Shown in pieces: positions 52,915 to 61,250 of a DNA stretch of 64,000 nt. Under the pieces are notes generated by a model. The model was not told the DNA's origin. It did not search any database and saw only the letters and a list, made by a program, of their open reading frames with translations. The DNA is from Streptococcus toyakuensis. Lineage in GTDB: Bacteria; Bacillota; Bacilli; Lactobacillales; Streptococcaceae. The translations under genes and the position numbers were made by a program. The stretch spans positions 1,311,001 through 1,375,000 of the forward strand of contig NZ_AP024523.1 of the NCBI RefSeq assembly GCF_024346585.1, in the 5' to 3' direction. Each line of letters starts with the position of its first letter. The first letter of the stretch is position 1.

Positions 52915-53643
52915 ATGAAAACAAATGATATTGTCTATGGCGTCCACGCCGTTACCGAAGCCCTACTTGCAAATACCGGCAACAAACTCTACCTCCAAGA
53001 AGATCTCCGAGGTAAGAATGTTGAGAAAGTCAAGGAGCTGGCTACAGAAAAGAAGGTATCCATTTCTTGGACCTCAAAAAAATCTCTCTCTGAGATGACC
53101 GAAGGTGCTGTTCACCAAGGTTTTGTTCTACGAGTGTCCGAATTTGCCTATACCGAGCTGGATCACATCCTTGCCAAAACACGCCAAGAAGAAAATCCAC
53201 TTCTCTTGATTCTGGATGGGTTAACTGACCCTCATAATCTAGGTTCCATCTTGAGAACAGCTGATGCGACCAACGTTTCAGGTGTCATCATTCCCAAGCA
53301 CCGTGCTGTCGGAGTTACTCCTGTCGTTGCCAAAACGGCCACAGGTGCTATTGAACACGTTCCAATTGCCCGAGTGACCAATTTAAGCCAAACTCTAGAC
53401 AAACTCAAGGATGAAGGGTTCTGGACCTTTGGAACAGATATGAATGGTACTCCTTGCCACAAGTGGAATACAAAAGGGAAAATCGCCCTCATCATCGGAA
53501 ATGAAGGAAAAGGTATCTCTAGCAACATCAAAAAACAGGTCGATGAGATGATTACCATTCCGATGAATGGACATGTTCAAAGTCTCAATGCCAGTGTTGC
53601 TGCAGCCATTCTCATGTACGAAGTTTTCCGAAATAGACTATAA
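52915..53643 (+). CDS. rlmB: 23S rRNA 2'-O-methyltransferase, TrmH/SpoU family
   Basis: SPOUT methyltransferase of 242 aa, likely modifying a guanosine of 23S rRNA. The N-terminal substrate-binding domain starts NDIVYGVHAVTEALL. The knotted domain contains motif 1 LDGLTDPHNLGSILRTADAT, motif 2 IALIIGNEGKGIS and motif 3 IPMNGHVQSLNASVAAAILM. The start is placed at ATG 52915, because an extended -10 box ends 6 bases before it and no usable Shine-Dalgarno exists. The exact nucleotide target is inferred. Confidence 0.9.
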   Translation: MKTNDIVYGVHAVTEALLANTGNKLYLQEDLRGKNVEKVKELATEKKVSISWTSKKSLSEMTEGAVHQGFVLRVSEFAYTELDHILAKTRQEENPLLLILDGLTDPHNLGSILRTADATNVSGVIIPKHRAVGVTPVVAKTATGAIEHVPIARVTNLSQTLDKLKDEGFWTFGTDMNGTPCHKWNTKGKIALIIGNEGKGISSNIKKQVDEMITIPMNGHVQSLNASVAAAILMYEVFRNRL

Positions 53644-53679
53644 AAAAAGTTTCCAGTCATCTGATTGGAAACTTTTTTA
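53642..53679. terminator. rlmB terminator
   Basis: AAAGTTTCCA and TGGAAACTTT arms with a 10-nt loop and flanking A/T runs (53642-53679). Confidence 0.88.
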
Positions 53680-53682
53680 TGA

Positions 53683-53893
53683 TTATACTCAATGAAAATC
53701 AAAGAGCAAACTAGGAAGCTAGCCATAGACACCTCAAAGCACTGCTTTGAGGTTGTAGATAAGACTGATGAAGTCAGCTCAAAACACGGTTTTGAGGTTG
53801 TGGATAAGACTGACGAAGTCAGTTACCTATACCTATGATATATACGGCAAGGCGAAGCTGACGTGGTTTGAAGAGATTTTCGAAGTGTATTAA
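53683..53893. repeat. BOX element, structure A-B-B-C
   Basis: The boxA start reads ATACTCAATGAAAATCAAAG (53685 on). Two 45-bp boxB units follow (53733-53777 and 53778-53822, each CTCAAA...GAAGTCAG). A boxC segment with ACGGCAAGGCGAAGCTGACG ends at 53893. BOX elements are non-coding repeats known from pneumococci and their relatives. The right end provides the trxB stop codon. Confidence 0.93.
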
Positions 53894-54801
53894 CTATGTT
53901 CGGTGATAAACTTGTAGGCTTCTTGGCCAGCGATTGCTCCATCTCCAACTGCTGTTGTTACTTGGCGAAGGTCTTTCAAGCGAACATCTCCAACTGCAAA
54001 AATACCGTCAACTGCAGTTTTCATGTGGTTATCTGTCACAATCCAACCTGCCTGATCTTGGATATTTAATTCTTTAACAAAATCGCTAACAGGGTCCAAA
54101 CCAACATAGATAAAGACACCACCAAAGGCTTGCTCTGTCACTTGACCTGTTTTCACATTTTCAAAGACGACCGATTCTACTCGGTTTTCACCCCTTATTT
54201 CCTTGACTACAGAATCCCAGATAAAGCTGATTTTCTCATTCGCAAAAGCGCGGTCTTGTAAAACCTTTTGGGCACGAAGTTGGTCACGACGGTGAACAAT
54301 GGTAACAGTCTTTGCAAAGCGAGTCAAGAAGATAGCTTCTTCGACAGCCGAATCTCCACCACCAACTACCAACAAATCTTGGTCACGGAAGAAAGCACCA
54401 TCACACACGGCACAGTAGGAAACACCACGACTGTTCAGTTCTTCTTCTCCAGGTACTCCCAAAGGACGGTGTTTAGAACCAGTTGCTACGATAACTGTAC
54501 GTGTTTCATATGTTTGGTCATCAGTAATCACTTTCTTAAAATCACCATGGTCTTCTACATTTTCAACATAACCATAAATGTGCTCAACACCAAGATTTTC
54601 AAGTGGTTCAAACATCTTTTCAGCCAATTCTGGACCACTGATATTAGCGTACCCTGGGTAATTTTCGATATCGGAGGTATTATTCATCTGACCACCTGGT
54701 AGACCACCTTCAATCAAGCCTACTTTGAGATTGCTTCGAGCAGCATACAAGGCTGCAGTCATTCCTGCAGGACCAGCACCGATAATAATAGTATCGTACA
54801 T
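53890..54801 (-). CDS. trxB: Thioredoxin reductase
   Basis: FAD/NADPH enzyme that reduces thioredoxin; 303 aa. The FAD-binding GAGPAGMTAALYA (residues 8-20), redox pair C130-AV-C133 (CAVCDGAFF), NADPH motif GGGDSAVEEA and second FAD motif GIFAVGDVRLKDLRQV are present. The stop TAA overlaps the end of the BOX element. Confidence 0.96.
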   Translation of the reverse strand: MYDTIIIGAGPAGMTAALYAARSNLKVGLIEGGLPGGQMNNTSDIENYPGYANISGPELAEKMFEPLENLGVEHIYGYVENVEDHGDFKKVITDDQTYETRTVIVATGSKHRPLGVPGEEELNSRGVSYCAVCDGAFFRDQDLLVVGGGDSAVEEAIFLTRFAKTVTIVHRRDQLRAQKVLQDRAFANEKISFIWDSVVKEIRGENRVESVVFENVKTGQVTEQAFGGVFIYVGLDPVSDFVKELNIQDQAGWIVTDNHMKTAVDGIFAVGDVRLKDLRQVTTAVGDGAIAGQEAYKFITEHS

Positions 54802-54866
54802 ATAGATTCCTTCTTTCTTGTTGTAACTATCTTTATTCTAACTCTTTCTTGTCAATCAAGCAAGGA

Positions 54867-55091
54867 TTATGCCTTGAAAACAAGAATTAAACTCATAACC
54901 GCAAAGGATAATACTGGAACAACCAAGACTCCAATCATAATCATATCATAGAGATGGGCTTGGCGAGCCTTGGCTGTCTTATCAACTCCCGACATGGCTC
55001 TTAGTCCAATCCAAATCCCTAAAAAAATCAGGACGAGGATGGTGGTCAAGATCAAACTCTCGAAATATAAAGAAAATAGTTGCAGTAGCAT
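54867..55091 (-). CDS. Small two-helix membrane protein (DUF4059)
   Basis: The 74-aa protein has two membrane segments (about residues 10-30 and 50-70) around a basic loop (RAMSGVDKTAKARQAHLYD). It matches the DUF4059 proteins found between trxB and an amino acid ABC transporter in streptococci. Function unknown. I start it at ATG 55091, which has GAGAGAAATC upstream; an ATG four codons earlier lacks a ribosome site. Confidence 0.78.
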   Translation of the reverse strand: MLLQLFSLYFESLILTTILVLIFLGIWIGLRAMSGVDKTAKARQAHLYDMIMIGVLVVPVLSFAVMSLILVFKA

Positions 55092-55115
55092 GATTTCTCT
55101 CATTTCTATCTTTTT

Positions 55116-55156
55116 TAAAGAGTAAACTCAGCTAGTCCAGCTAACTGAGTTTTCCT
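55116..55156 (-). terminator. Terminator of the second amino acid ABC operon
   Basis: AAACTCAG (55124-55131) ... CTGAGTTT (55145-55152) with inner CTAG pairing; T-rich exit on either strand. Confidence 0.7.
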
Positions 55157-55168
55157 TTATCTATTATA

Positions 55169-55912
55169 TCAAATATAAGTCCGTTTGTAACTAGCAAAGA
55201 ATTCTTTTGTCCGCTCTTCTTTAGGATGGTGGATAATCTCATCCGGTGTTCCAGACTCAATGATTTTCCCCTTATCTAAGAAGAGAATCTTATCAGCTAC
55301 TTGGGCTACAAAGGACATGTCATGACTGACCAAAATCATGGTCTGACCTGACTTAGCAGCATCTGCAATAGACTTCTCTACTTCACCGACCAATTCTGGG
55401 TCAAGGGCTGAAGTTGGTTCATCTAAGAGCAAGACATCTGGTTTCATAGCAAGCGCACGCGCCAAGGCAACCCGTTGCTTCTGTCCACCTGATAAATGAC
55501 GAGGATAATGGTTCTCTCGGTCAGAAAGTCCAACCTTAGCCAACTCTTCCTTGGCAATCTTGGTTGCTTCTTGGTCAGATAATTTCTTGACAACAACCAA
55601 ACCTTCTTTCACATTATCAAGTGCCGTGCGGCGTTCAAACAAATTAAACTGTTGAAATACCATAGACAGCTTGCGGCGTAGGGCAAGGATTTCTTCTTGA
55701 GTGATTTTAGAAAAATCAACTGAAAAATCATCAATCTGAATAGAGCCACTGTCAGGTGTTTCAAGATAATTGAGATTGCGAAGGAAGGTTGATTTTCCAG
55801 CTCCTGAAGAACCAATCAAGGCTACGACTTCTCCTTTTTGGATATCCAAATTCAGATGATCCAAGACAGTCTGTCCTGAAAAGGATTTGCTTAAATTCGA
55901 AATCTTAATCAT
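55169..55912 (-). CDS. Amino acid ABC transporter ATP-binding protein
   Basis: GlnQ/TcyC-type ATPase of 247 aa. Walker A GSSGAGKSTFLRNL (about residue 33), Q-loop MVFQQFNLFERRTAL, signature LSGGQKQRVALARAL, Walker B VLLLDEPTSALDP and the H-loop LVSHDMSFV are all present. Shares one base with the permease stop. The operon has no binding-protein gene. Confidence 0.94.
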   Translation of the reverse strand: MIKISNLSKSFSGQTVLDHLNLDIQKGEVVALIGSSGAGKSTFLRNLNYLETPDSGSIQIDDFSVDFSKITQEEILALRRKLSMVFQQFNLFERRTALDNVKEGLVVVKKLSDQEATKIAKEELAKVGLSDRENHYPRHLSGGQKQRVALARALAMKPDVLLLDEPTSALDPELVGEVEKSIADAAKSGQTMILVSHDMSFVAQVADKILFLDKGKIIESGTPDEIIHHPKEERTKEFFASYKRTYI

Positions 55913-56712
55913 TAACGAAGGTCTCCTTTCACATCTGTTTGCACTGTATCCGGTGCAGAAATAGCCATTTTTCTCTCGATGAAACGACCGAGGCTTTCAA
56001 TTCCGATATTGACTACCCAATAAACAAGAGCAACGGAGATGAAGCGTTCAAAATAGCGGTAGTCAGCTCCACCCAAAATCTGAGCTTGGGCAAAGACTTC
56101 CACAACACCCGCACTGAAGGCTAGAGAAGTCCCTTTGGTCAAGCCGATTAGGGAATTGATTAAAGTTGGAGTCGCCACAACAGCTGCATTTGGAATAATC
56201 ACTCGACGATAAACTTGCGCTCGGGTCATCCCCAAACTACGTGCCGCCTCAATCTCACCAGGATTGACTGAGAGAATGGCTGCACGAATGGTTTCACTAG
56301 CATAAGCTGCCTCATTAAAGGCAAAGGCGACAATCGCAAAAACAGCCGCTGGAATGGCATTGATATTGAAACCAGTTCCCCATTGCTGATTGAGAGCTTT
56401 CAAAGCCAAAGGAATTCCGTAGTAGGTCAACATGAGTTGCACCAAAATCGGTGTCCCTTTTAAGAAACTAACGAAGAAGGCCTGCAAGGGATATAGAATC
56501 TTGACACGATTGATTTTCACAATGGCAAAAAGAAGCGCCAAAACCAAGCCAAAAAAGGCACCACCAATTGTCAACATAATCGTTGTTGGAAGTTGTTGGA
56601 CAATTCTTGGAATCCCATCAAAGACCGAACGCAGGCTAAACAGCTTGCCATCCGGAATCAATTGCATCAAGTTTTGGTACCAATCTGATGCTAAAATCGT
56701 TGTAACATTCAT
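55912..56712 (-). CDS. Amino acid ABC transporter permease
   Basis: The 266-aa HisM/TcyB-type permease has about five membrane segments and a conserved cytoplasmic loop EIEAARSLGMTRAQVYRRVI. It carries an N-terminal extension (about 45 residues) before the first membrane helix. Cystine-type importers are the closest well-known relatives of this gene pair in streptococci, but the substrate is not proven. A separate binding protein must come from elsewhere in the genome. Confidence 0.9.
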   Translation of the reverse strand: MNVTTILASDWYQNLMQLIPDGKLFSLRSVFDGIPRIVQQLPTTIMLTIGGAFFGLVLALLFAIVKINRVKILYPLQAFFVSFLKGTPILVQLMLTYYGIPLALKALNQQWGTGFNINAIPAAVFAIVAFAFNEAAYASETIRAAILSVNPGEIEAARSLGMTRAQVYRRVIIPNAAVVATPTLINSLIGLTKGTSLAFSAGVVEVFAQAQILGGADYRYFERFISVALVYWVVNIGIESLGRFIERKMAISAPDTVQTDVKGDLR

Positions 56713-56869
56713 AAAAACATCCTCTCCTGATAATGATTCATTCTACCATACTTCTGCCGTCAATGAAATTATTTGCTACGGTCAGATACAGACTTTGTCT
56801 ACCTACTAGTTTATCATACTTTGAAACAGGGAGGTTATATATTTTATCTATCAAAGAGATAAGTAAAAA

Positions 56870-57226
56870 CTATTTCAATCCCAATTCTTCATAAGCTTTT
56901 CGATAACCGATTTGCTTAACAGTCCCGTTTTCTACTAAAATGGGCCGTTTTAACAACATACCGTCGCTTGCTAGTAACTCAGCTGCTTCTTGGTTTGACA
57001 GGCTTCCTACCTTATCTTTCAGCCCTAATTCACGGTATTTGATCCCACTGGTGTTGAAAAATTGCTTCAACTCAAAACCTGAAGTCTCTAGCCAGTTTAA
57101 AATGACTTCTTGACTAGGTGTTTCTTCCACGATATGGACGGCTTTGTAGTCCACACCGAGTTGGTTTAATTCTTGTTTTGCTTTTTTACAAGTTGAACAT
57201 TTTGGGTATTCGATAAATTCTAACAT
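56870..57226 (-). CDS. ArsC/Spx family thioredoxin-fold protein
   Basis: The 118-aa protein of the ArsC/YffB group has a CxxC redox motif near the N-terminus (C10-ST-C13 in YPKCSTCKKAK) and the family phrase GMLLKRPILVENG, where the Arg contributes to thiol chemistry in ArsC relatives. It could be a Spx/MgsR-like RNA polymerase adaptor or a simple reductase. Expression overlaps ogt: the longer GTG start would overlap the ogt stop, while ATG 57226 lies 6 nt downstream of it. Confidence 0.82.
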   Translation of the reverse strand: MLEFIEYPKCSTCKKAKQELNQLGVDYKAVHIVEETPSQEVILNWLETSGFELKQFFNTSGIKYRELGLKDKVGSLSNQEAAELLASDGMLLKRPILVENGTVKQIGYRKAYEELGLK

Positions 57227-57231
57227 GTCTT

Positions 57232-57750
57232 TCACTTTCTATTATTTATATCTTTAAAATCTACGCCTTCATAATCCAAGAGCCAGGCTTTCTTTTCCAC
57301 TCCTGCAGCATAACCTGTCAGACGCTTGCCTGCTCCCAGCACACGATGACAAGGTACTAGAACAGACCACGGATTGCGTCCCACCGCTCCGCCAATTGCT
57401 TGAGCAGAATCCACTTGTAGCTCTTGGGCTATTTGTCCATAGGTCACTGTATGACCATAAGGAATTTCCTGTAAATAGGACCAAACTCGCTTTTCAAAAT
57501 CCGTTCCGATTGGAGCCAAGGGCAAGTCGGATAAATCCTGAGACTTGCCTTTAAAGTAAGCATCTAAGCAAGCAATAACTGGGTCTAAAATGGGATGACT
57601 AACAACTGCTTCTATCGTCTCATCTCCTAGTCCCCTCTCAAAATGCTTCTGCTCCTGCACCCAAACGCCATACAGATATTGCTCGTCGGCAACCAAAGAC
57701 AAGGTTCCTATTGGCGAAAAGTAGAGCATTTTTGCGTACTTCTTTTTCAT
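57232..57750 (-). CDS. ogt: Methylated-DNA--protein-cysteine methyltransferase
   Basis: Suicide repair enzyme for O6-methylguanine; 172 aa. The alkyl-acceptor Cys is C134 in LVPCHRVLGA. The helix-turn-helix recognition part GHTVTYGQIAQEL precedes it, and the C-terminal LTGYAAGVEKKAWLLDYE is intact. The stop-start overlaps with the GNAT gene upstream (shared base at 57750) show coupling. Confidence 0.93.
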   Translation of the reverse strand: MKKKYAKMLYFSPIGTLSLVADEQYLYGVWVQEQKHFERGLGDETIEAVVSHPILDPVIACLDAYFKGKSQDLSDLPLAPIGTDFEKRVWSYLQEIPYGHTVTYGQIAQELQVDSAQAIGGAVGRNPWSVLVPCHRVLGAGKRLTGYAAGVEKKAWLLDYEGVDFKDINNRK

Positions 57751-58244
57751 TATTTCTTCAATTTTTGATAGGCCAGGCGTTCGCCATCAACCGGCACCTT
57801 ACCAACTTGTCTAAAACCAAGTTTTGCAAAAATATGTTGCATGACCTTGTTTGCAACATGCGTATCTGAGCGAAAATCTAGATAATCAAATCCTTCAATC
57901 AAGCCCTCTAAGAAGGTTTGAGCAACTCCTTGTCCCTGCACATCTGCTGCCACAGCAATACGGTGAAAGACTAGGTACTCTGACTCTCCAGCTTGCCATT
58001 TTCCTTCATAAATAGCTTCATAGGCTGCCTCTGGACTTTTGGTCACAGCTGCATAGGCTAGTAGTTCTCCCTCTTCCAAGGCTACGTAGGCTTGACCTGA
58101 GATAATATCATCGATAATAATGTCCGCATTTGGATAACCATTTTGCCACTGGTCACTACCAGCATCTGCTAAACATTTCTTGGCTTCCTCCATCACCTGC
58201 ATGATGGTATCTACTTCATTTGGAAAAGCTAAACGAATCTCCAT
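57750..58244 (-). CDS. GNAT family N-acetyltransferase
   Basis: The 164-aa acetyl-CoA transferase has the GNAT motif A region FHRIAVAADVQGQGVAQTFL (Q-x-x-G-x-G/A pyrophosphate loop), with a beta-strand front phrase EIRLAFPNEVDTIMQVM. The acceptor is not predictable. First gene of a three-gene run with ogt and the ArsC-like gene; divergent from the DUF1836 gene. Confidence 0.88.
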   Translation of the reverse strand: MEIRLAFPNEVDTIMQVMEEAKKCLADAGSDQWQNGYPNADIIIDDIISGQAYVALEEGELLAYAAVTKSPEAAYEAIYEGKWQAGESEYLVFHRIAVAADVQGQGVAQTFLEGLIEGFDYLDFRSDTHVANKVMQHIFAKLGFRQVGKVPVDGERLAYQKLKK

Positions 58245-58315
58245 CTTTTCTCCTCATTTCTGACTAGTTTCTCCCATCATAGCATAATTCAAGCCTTTTC
58301 ACAAGCAGTTAAAAC

Positions 58316-58344
58316 TTGACTTTCTGTTTTTATTATTTTATAAT
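58316..58344 (+). promoter_or_regulatory. Promoter of the DUF1836-hlyIII operon
   Basis: TTGACT (58316-58321), exact 17-bp spacer, TATAAT (58339-58344). Confidence 0.88.
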
Positions 58345-58366
58345 CTAGTTATTAAAACTAGATTAT
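58340..58366. promoter_or_regulatory. Perfect palindrome overlapping the -10 box (candidate autoregulatory operator)
   Basis: ATAATCTAGTT (58340-58350), spacer ATTAA, AACTAGATTAT (58356-58366): 11-bp perfect arms. It covers the -10 and start region and ends 12 nt before the first codon. No T run follows, so it is not a terminator. Confidence 0.7.
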
Positions 58367-58378
58367 AAGGAGTTTAAA

Positions 58379-58825
58379 ATGAAAACTACCTTTTCCTACC
58401 CAAAATGGGCAGAAATTCCAAACATTGACCTCTATCTGGACCAGGTTTTGCTCTATGTCAATCAGGTCTGCGCTCCTGTCTCTCCAGATAAAGATAAGGG
58501 GCTAACAGCATCCATGGTCAATAACTATGTCAAACATGGTTATCTTACAAAGCCTGACAAGAAAAAATACCAACGCCAACAGATTGCCCGTCTGATTGCT
58601 ATCACAACCCTCAAGTCTGTATTTTCTATTCAAGAAATAGCCCAGACACTGAATACTCTACAAAGTCAGGCTAGTTCAGAGCAACTCTACGACGCCTTTG
58701 TAGATTACATGAACCAAGAGATTGACCCAGCAAACCCTATTATCCAAAGTAGCTGCCAAACAGTTAAACTCTATCATCAAACTCTAGACTTAATCCATCA
58801 TACTCAAGAGGAGGTAAGCCGATGA
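58379..58825 (+). CDS. DUF1836 protein, probable DNA-binding regulator
   Basis: The 148-aa protein has a MerR-like helix-turn-helix feel: NYVKHGYLTKPDKKKYQRQQ followed by IARLIAITTLKSVFSIQEIA (about residues 42-85), the arrangement of DUF1836. No membrane segment. Its gene has a consensus promoter covered by a perfect palindrome. It overlaps the start of the hemolysin III gene by four bases (ATGA). I infer an autoregulator of this two-gene operon; no member is well characterised to my knowledge. Confidence 0.78.
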   Translation: MKTTFSYPKWAEIPNIDLYLDQVLLYVNQVCAPVSPDKDKGLTASMVNNYVKHGYLTKPDKKKYQRQQIARLIAITTLKSVFSIQEIAQTLNTLQSQASSEQLYDAFVDYMNQEIDPANPIIQSSCQTVKLYHQTLDLIHHTQEEVSR

Positions 58826-59469
58826 ACACTAGTCTTAAACTCAGCAAACAACTCAGTTTTGGAGAGGAGATTGCTAATAGCGTGACCCATGCTGTGGGGG
58901 CAGTCATCATGCTCATCTTGCTCCCTATTTCATCCACCTATAGTTATGAAGCACACGGATTTTTATCCTCTATCGGCGTTTCCATTTTCGTCATCAGTCT
59001 CTTTCTCATGTTCCTATCATCCACCATTTACCACTCTATGGCCTACGGTTCAACCCACAAATACGTCTTGAGAATCATCGACCATTCGATGATTTATGTG
59101 GCTATCGCAGGCTCTTATACGCCAGTCGTCTTAACCTTGATGAATAACTGGTTTGGCTATCTAATTATTGCCATCCAATGGGGAACGACCATCTTTGGTA
59201 TTCTCTATAAAATCTTTGCTAAAAAGGTCAATGAGAAATTCAGCCTTGCTCTTTACCTGATTATGGGCTGGTTGGTTCTGGCTATCATTCCTGCCATTAT
59301 CAGTCAAACAACACCAATCTTTTGGAGCCTCATGGTAACTGGCGGACTTTCTTATACAGTTGGAGCTGGATTTTATGCCAAGAAAAAACCTTATTTCCAC
59401 ATGATTTGGCATCTCTTTATCCTAGCTGCGTCCGCACTCCAATACATCGCCATTGTTTATTACATGTAA
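58822..59469 (+). CDS. Hemolysin III / PAQR family membrane protein
   Basis: The 215-aa seven-helix protein has the metal-binding motifs of the PAQR/HlyIII superfamily: SSTIYHSMAYG (Ser-x3-His), IIDHSMIYVAIAGSYTP (Asp-His) and a C-terminal MIWHLFILAAS (His). Such proteins are thought to be metal-dependent hydrolases or membrane-lipid homeostasis factors (TrhA in E. coli); hemolysis is a historical name. Translationally coupled to the DUF1836 regulator. Confidence 0.9.
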   Translation: MNTSLKLSKQLSFGEEIANSVTHAVGAVIMLILLPISSTYSYEAHGFLSSIGVSIFVISLFLMFLSSTIYHSMAYGSTHKYVLRIIDHSMIYVAIAGSYTPVVLTLMNNWFGYLIIAIQWGTTIFGILYKIFAKKVNEKFSLALYLIMGWLVLAIIPAIISQTTPIFWSLMVTGGLSYTVGAGFYAKKKPYFHMIWHLFILAASALQYIAIVYYM

Positions 59470-59500
59470 AAAAGTTGAGAAATTCAATCTCAACTTTTTT
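59468..59500. terminator. Bidirectional terminator between hlyIII and pdxT
   Basis: AAAAAAGTTGAGA (59468-59480) and TCTCAACTTTTTT (59488-59500), perfect arms with a 7-nt loop, between convergent genes. Confidence 0.92.
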
Positions 59501-60071
59501 CTTTACACATATTGATAAAGTACTGGTGCAAGCGCACATCATCAGTCAATTCTGGATGAAAAGAAGTTACAAACATATTTTTTTCTTGGGCTGCAACGAT
59601 TTGATTATCAACTGTTGCTAGAATTTCTACACCCTCTCCAACACTAGTGATAATTGGACCACGAATAAAGGGCATTGGAATCTGACCGACTCCCTTACAT
59701 TCTGCTTCCGTATAGAAACTTCCTAGTTGGCGTCCGTAGGCATTTCGCTCGACCACCATATCCATAGTTCCTAGATGACTCTCTTCCTGAGAAGTAATTT
59801 CTTTAGCCAGCAAAATCAAGCCTGCACAGGTTCCAAAGGCTGGTAAACCAGATAGAATGGCTTCTCGAATGGGAATCAGCATGTCCTGCTCACGTAAGAG
59901 CTTGCCCATGGTTGTAGATTCCCCACCAGGTAATATCAAACCCGACAAATCACTCTGATGTTTCTGAAAATCTTCTAAATTTCTGATTTCAACACTCTCG
60001 ACACCTAATCGATCTAGCACTTTTGCATGTTCTGCAAAGGCCCCTTGCAAGGCCAATATTCCGATTTTCAT
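59490..60071 (-). CDS. pdxT: Pyridoxal 5'-phosphate synthase glutaminase subunit
   Basis: Releases ammonia from glutamine for PdxS; 193 aa, class I glutaminase fold. The nucleophile is C82 ([11 protein letters not shown]) and the catalytic His-Glu is in SFHPELTDD. The oxyanion region [13 protein letters not shown] is intact. Directly follows pdxS. Confidence 0.96.
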   Translation of the reverse strand: MKIGILALQGAFAEHAKVLDRLGVESVEIRNLEDFQKHQSDLSGLILPGGESTTMGKLLREQDMLIPIREAILSGLPAFGTCAGLILLAKEITSQEESHLGTMDMVVERNAYGRQLGSFYTEAECKGVGQIPMPFIRGPIITSVGEGVEILATVDNQIVAAQEKNMFVTSFHPELTDDVRLHQYFINMCKEKS

Positions 60072-60947
60072 CTATTTTCCTCGCTCTGCCATGAGAATTT
60101 GAATTTCATTTTCATTAATACCAACCATGGCTTCGCCTAGATCTTCAGAGATTTGAGCTAGGATTTGAGGATTACGGAAGTTAGTTACCGCTTTGACAAT
60201 GGCACTCGCTCGTTTAACAGGATCTCCTGACTTAAAAATACCTGAACCGACAAAGACACCCTCTGCCCCTAATTGCATCATCAACGCAGCATCTGCTGGC
60301 GTTGCAACGCCTCCAGCCGCAAAGTTTACAACTGGCAATTTTCCATGTTCATGGACGTATTGAACCAATTCTACAGGTACCTGCAAGTCCTTAGCAGCAA
60401 CATAAAGTTCGTCCTCTCGTAAGTTTTGAATACGGCGAATTTCCTGATTCATCATACGCATATGACGAACAGCTTGGACGATATCCCCCGTACCCGGTTC
60501 TCCTTTGGTACGAATCATAGAAGCACCTTCAGCGATACGACGCAAGGCTTCCCCCAAATCCTTAGCCCCACAGACAAAAGGAACTTGGAATTCTTTTTTG
60601 TCCACATGGAAACGGTCGTCTGCTGGAGATAAAACTTCACTCTCATCGATATAGTCAATCTCAATAGCCTCTAAAATCTGAGCTTCAACAAAATGCCCGA
60701 TTCTGACCTTGGCCATTACTGGAATACTAACCGCTTCTTGGATTTCCTTAATCATCTTTGGATCACTCATACGGGAAACACCACCAGCTGCACGGATATC
60801 AGCTGGAATCCGCTCCAAGGCCATAACAGCAGCCGCACCAGCAGCTTCTGCAATGCGGGCCTGTTCAGGGTTTTGAACGTCCATGATAACCCCACCTTTG
60901 AGCATCTGTGCCAAGTTTTTATTTAGTTCATAACGATTTTCAGTCAT
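60072..60947 (-). CDS. pdxS: Pyridoxal 5'-phosphate synthase lyase subunit
   Basis: Builds PLP from ribose-5-phosphate, glyceraldehyde-3-phosphate and ammonia. The 291-aa TIM barrel has the key Lys80 (VMAKVRIGH), the Asp in [13 protein letters not shown] and the phosphate site [17 protein letters not shown]. It forms a dodecamer with PdxT in relatives. Deoxyxylulose-independent PLP synthesis implies the strain is not auxotrophic for vitamin B6. Confidence 0.97.
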   Translation of the reverse strand: MTENRYELNKNLAQMLKGGVIMDVQNPEQARIAEAAGAAAVMALERIPADIRAAGGVSRMSDPKMIKEIQEAVSIPVMAKVRIGHFVEAQILEAIEIDYIDESEVLSPADDRFHVDKKEFQVPFVCGAKDLGEALRRIAEGASMIRTKGEPGTGDIVQAVRHMRMMNQEIRRIQNLREDELYVAAKDLQVPVELVQYVHEHGKLPVVNFAAGGVATPADAALMMQLGAEGVFVGSGIFKSGDPVKRASAIVKAVTNFRNPQILAQISEDLGEAMVGINENEIQILMAERGK

Positions 60948-61048
60948 TTCTTAATCCTCATCATTTGTATTGGTAGCTACCATTTCATTTTAAGCCAGAT
61001 TAGAATGAAGTACAAGATAAAAAAAGGATAATTGTATGGGTACAGATT

Positions 61049-61202
61049 GATACTCAATGAAAATCAAAGAGCAAACTAGGAAGCTAGCCGCAGGTTGCTC
61101 AAAGCACTGCTTTGAGGTTGTAGATAGAACTGACGAAGTCAGTAACATATATACGGTAAGGCGAAGCTGACGTGGTTTGAATTTGATTTTCGAAGAGTAT
61201 AA
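61049..61202. repeat. BOX element, structure A-B-C
   Basis: Starts GATACTCAATGAAAATCAAA, contains one 45-bp boxB (61098-61142) and a boxC with GGTAAGGCGAAGCTGACGTG, and ends near GAAGAGTATAA. The boxA and boxB are very close to those of the BOX at 53683. Confidence 0.94.
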
Positions 61203-61204
61203 CT

Positions 61205-61239
61205 AAAAAACTATCTGACCTTAACCTAAGGCCAGATAG
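61205..61239 (-). terminator. nox terminator
   Basis: CTATCTGACCTTA (61211-61223) and TAAGGCCAGATAG (61227-61239), 13-bp stem with one G-U in the minus-strand RNA; six T follow. Confidence 0.9.
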
Positions 61240-61250
61240 CTCGTCAATTT

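Larger units (their letters stand above)
60948..61250. other. pdxS upstream region with a BOX element and the nox terminator
   Basis: No gene. It holds about 100 nt of pdxS leader/promoter, the BOX element (61049-61202) and the nox terminator (61205-61239). Confidence 0.8.
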
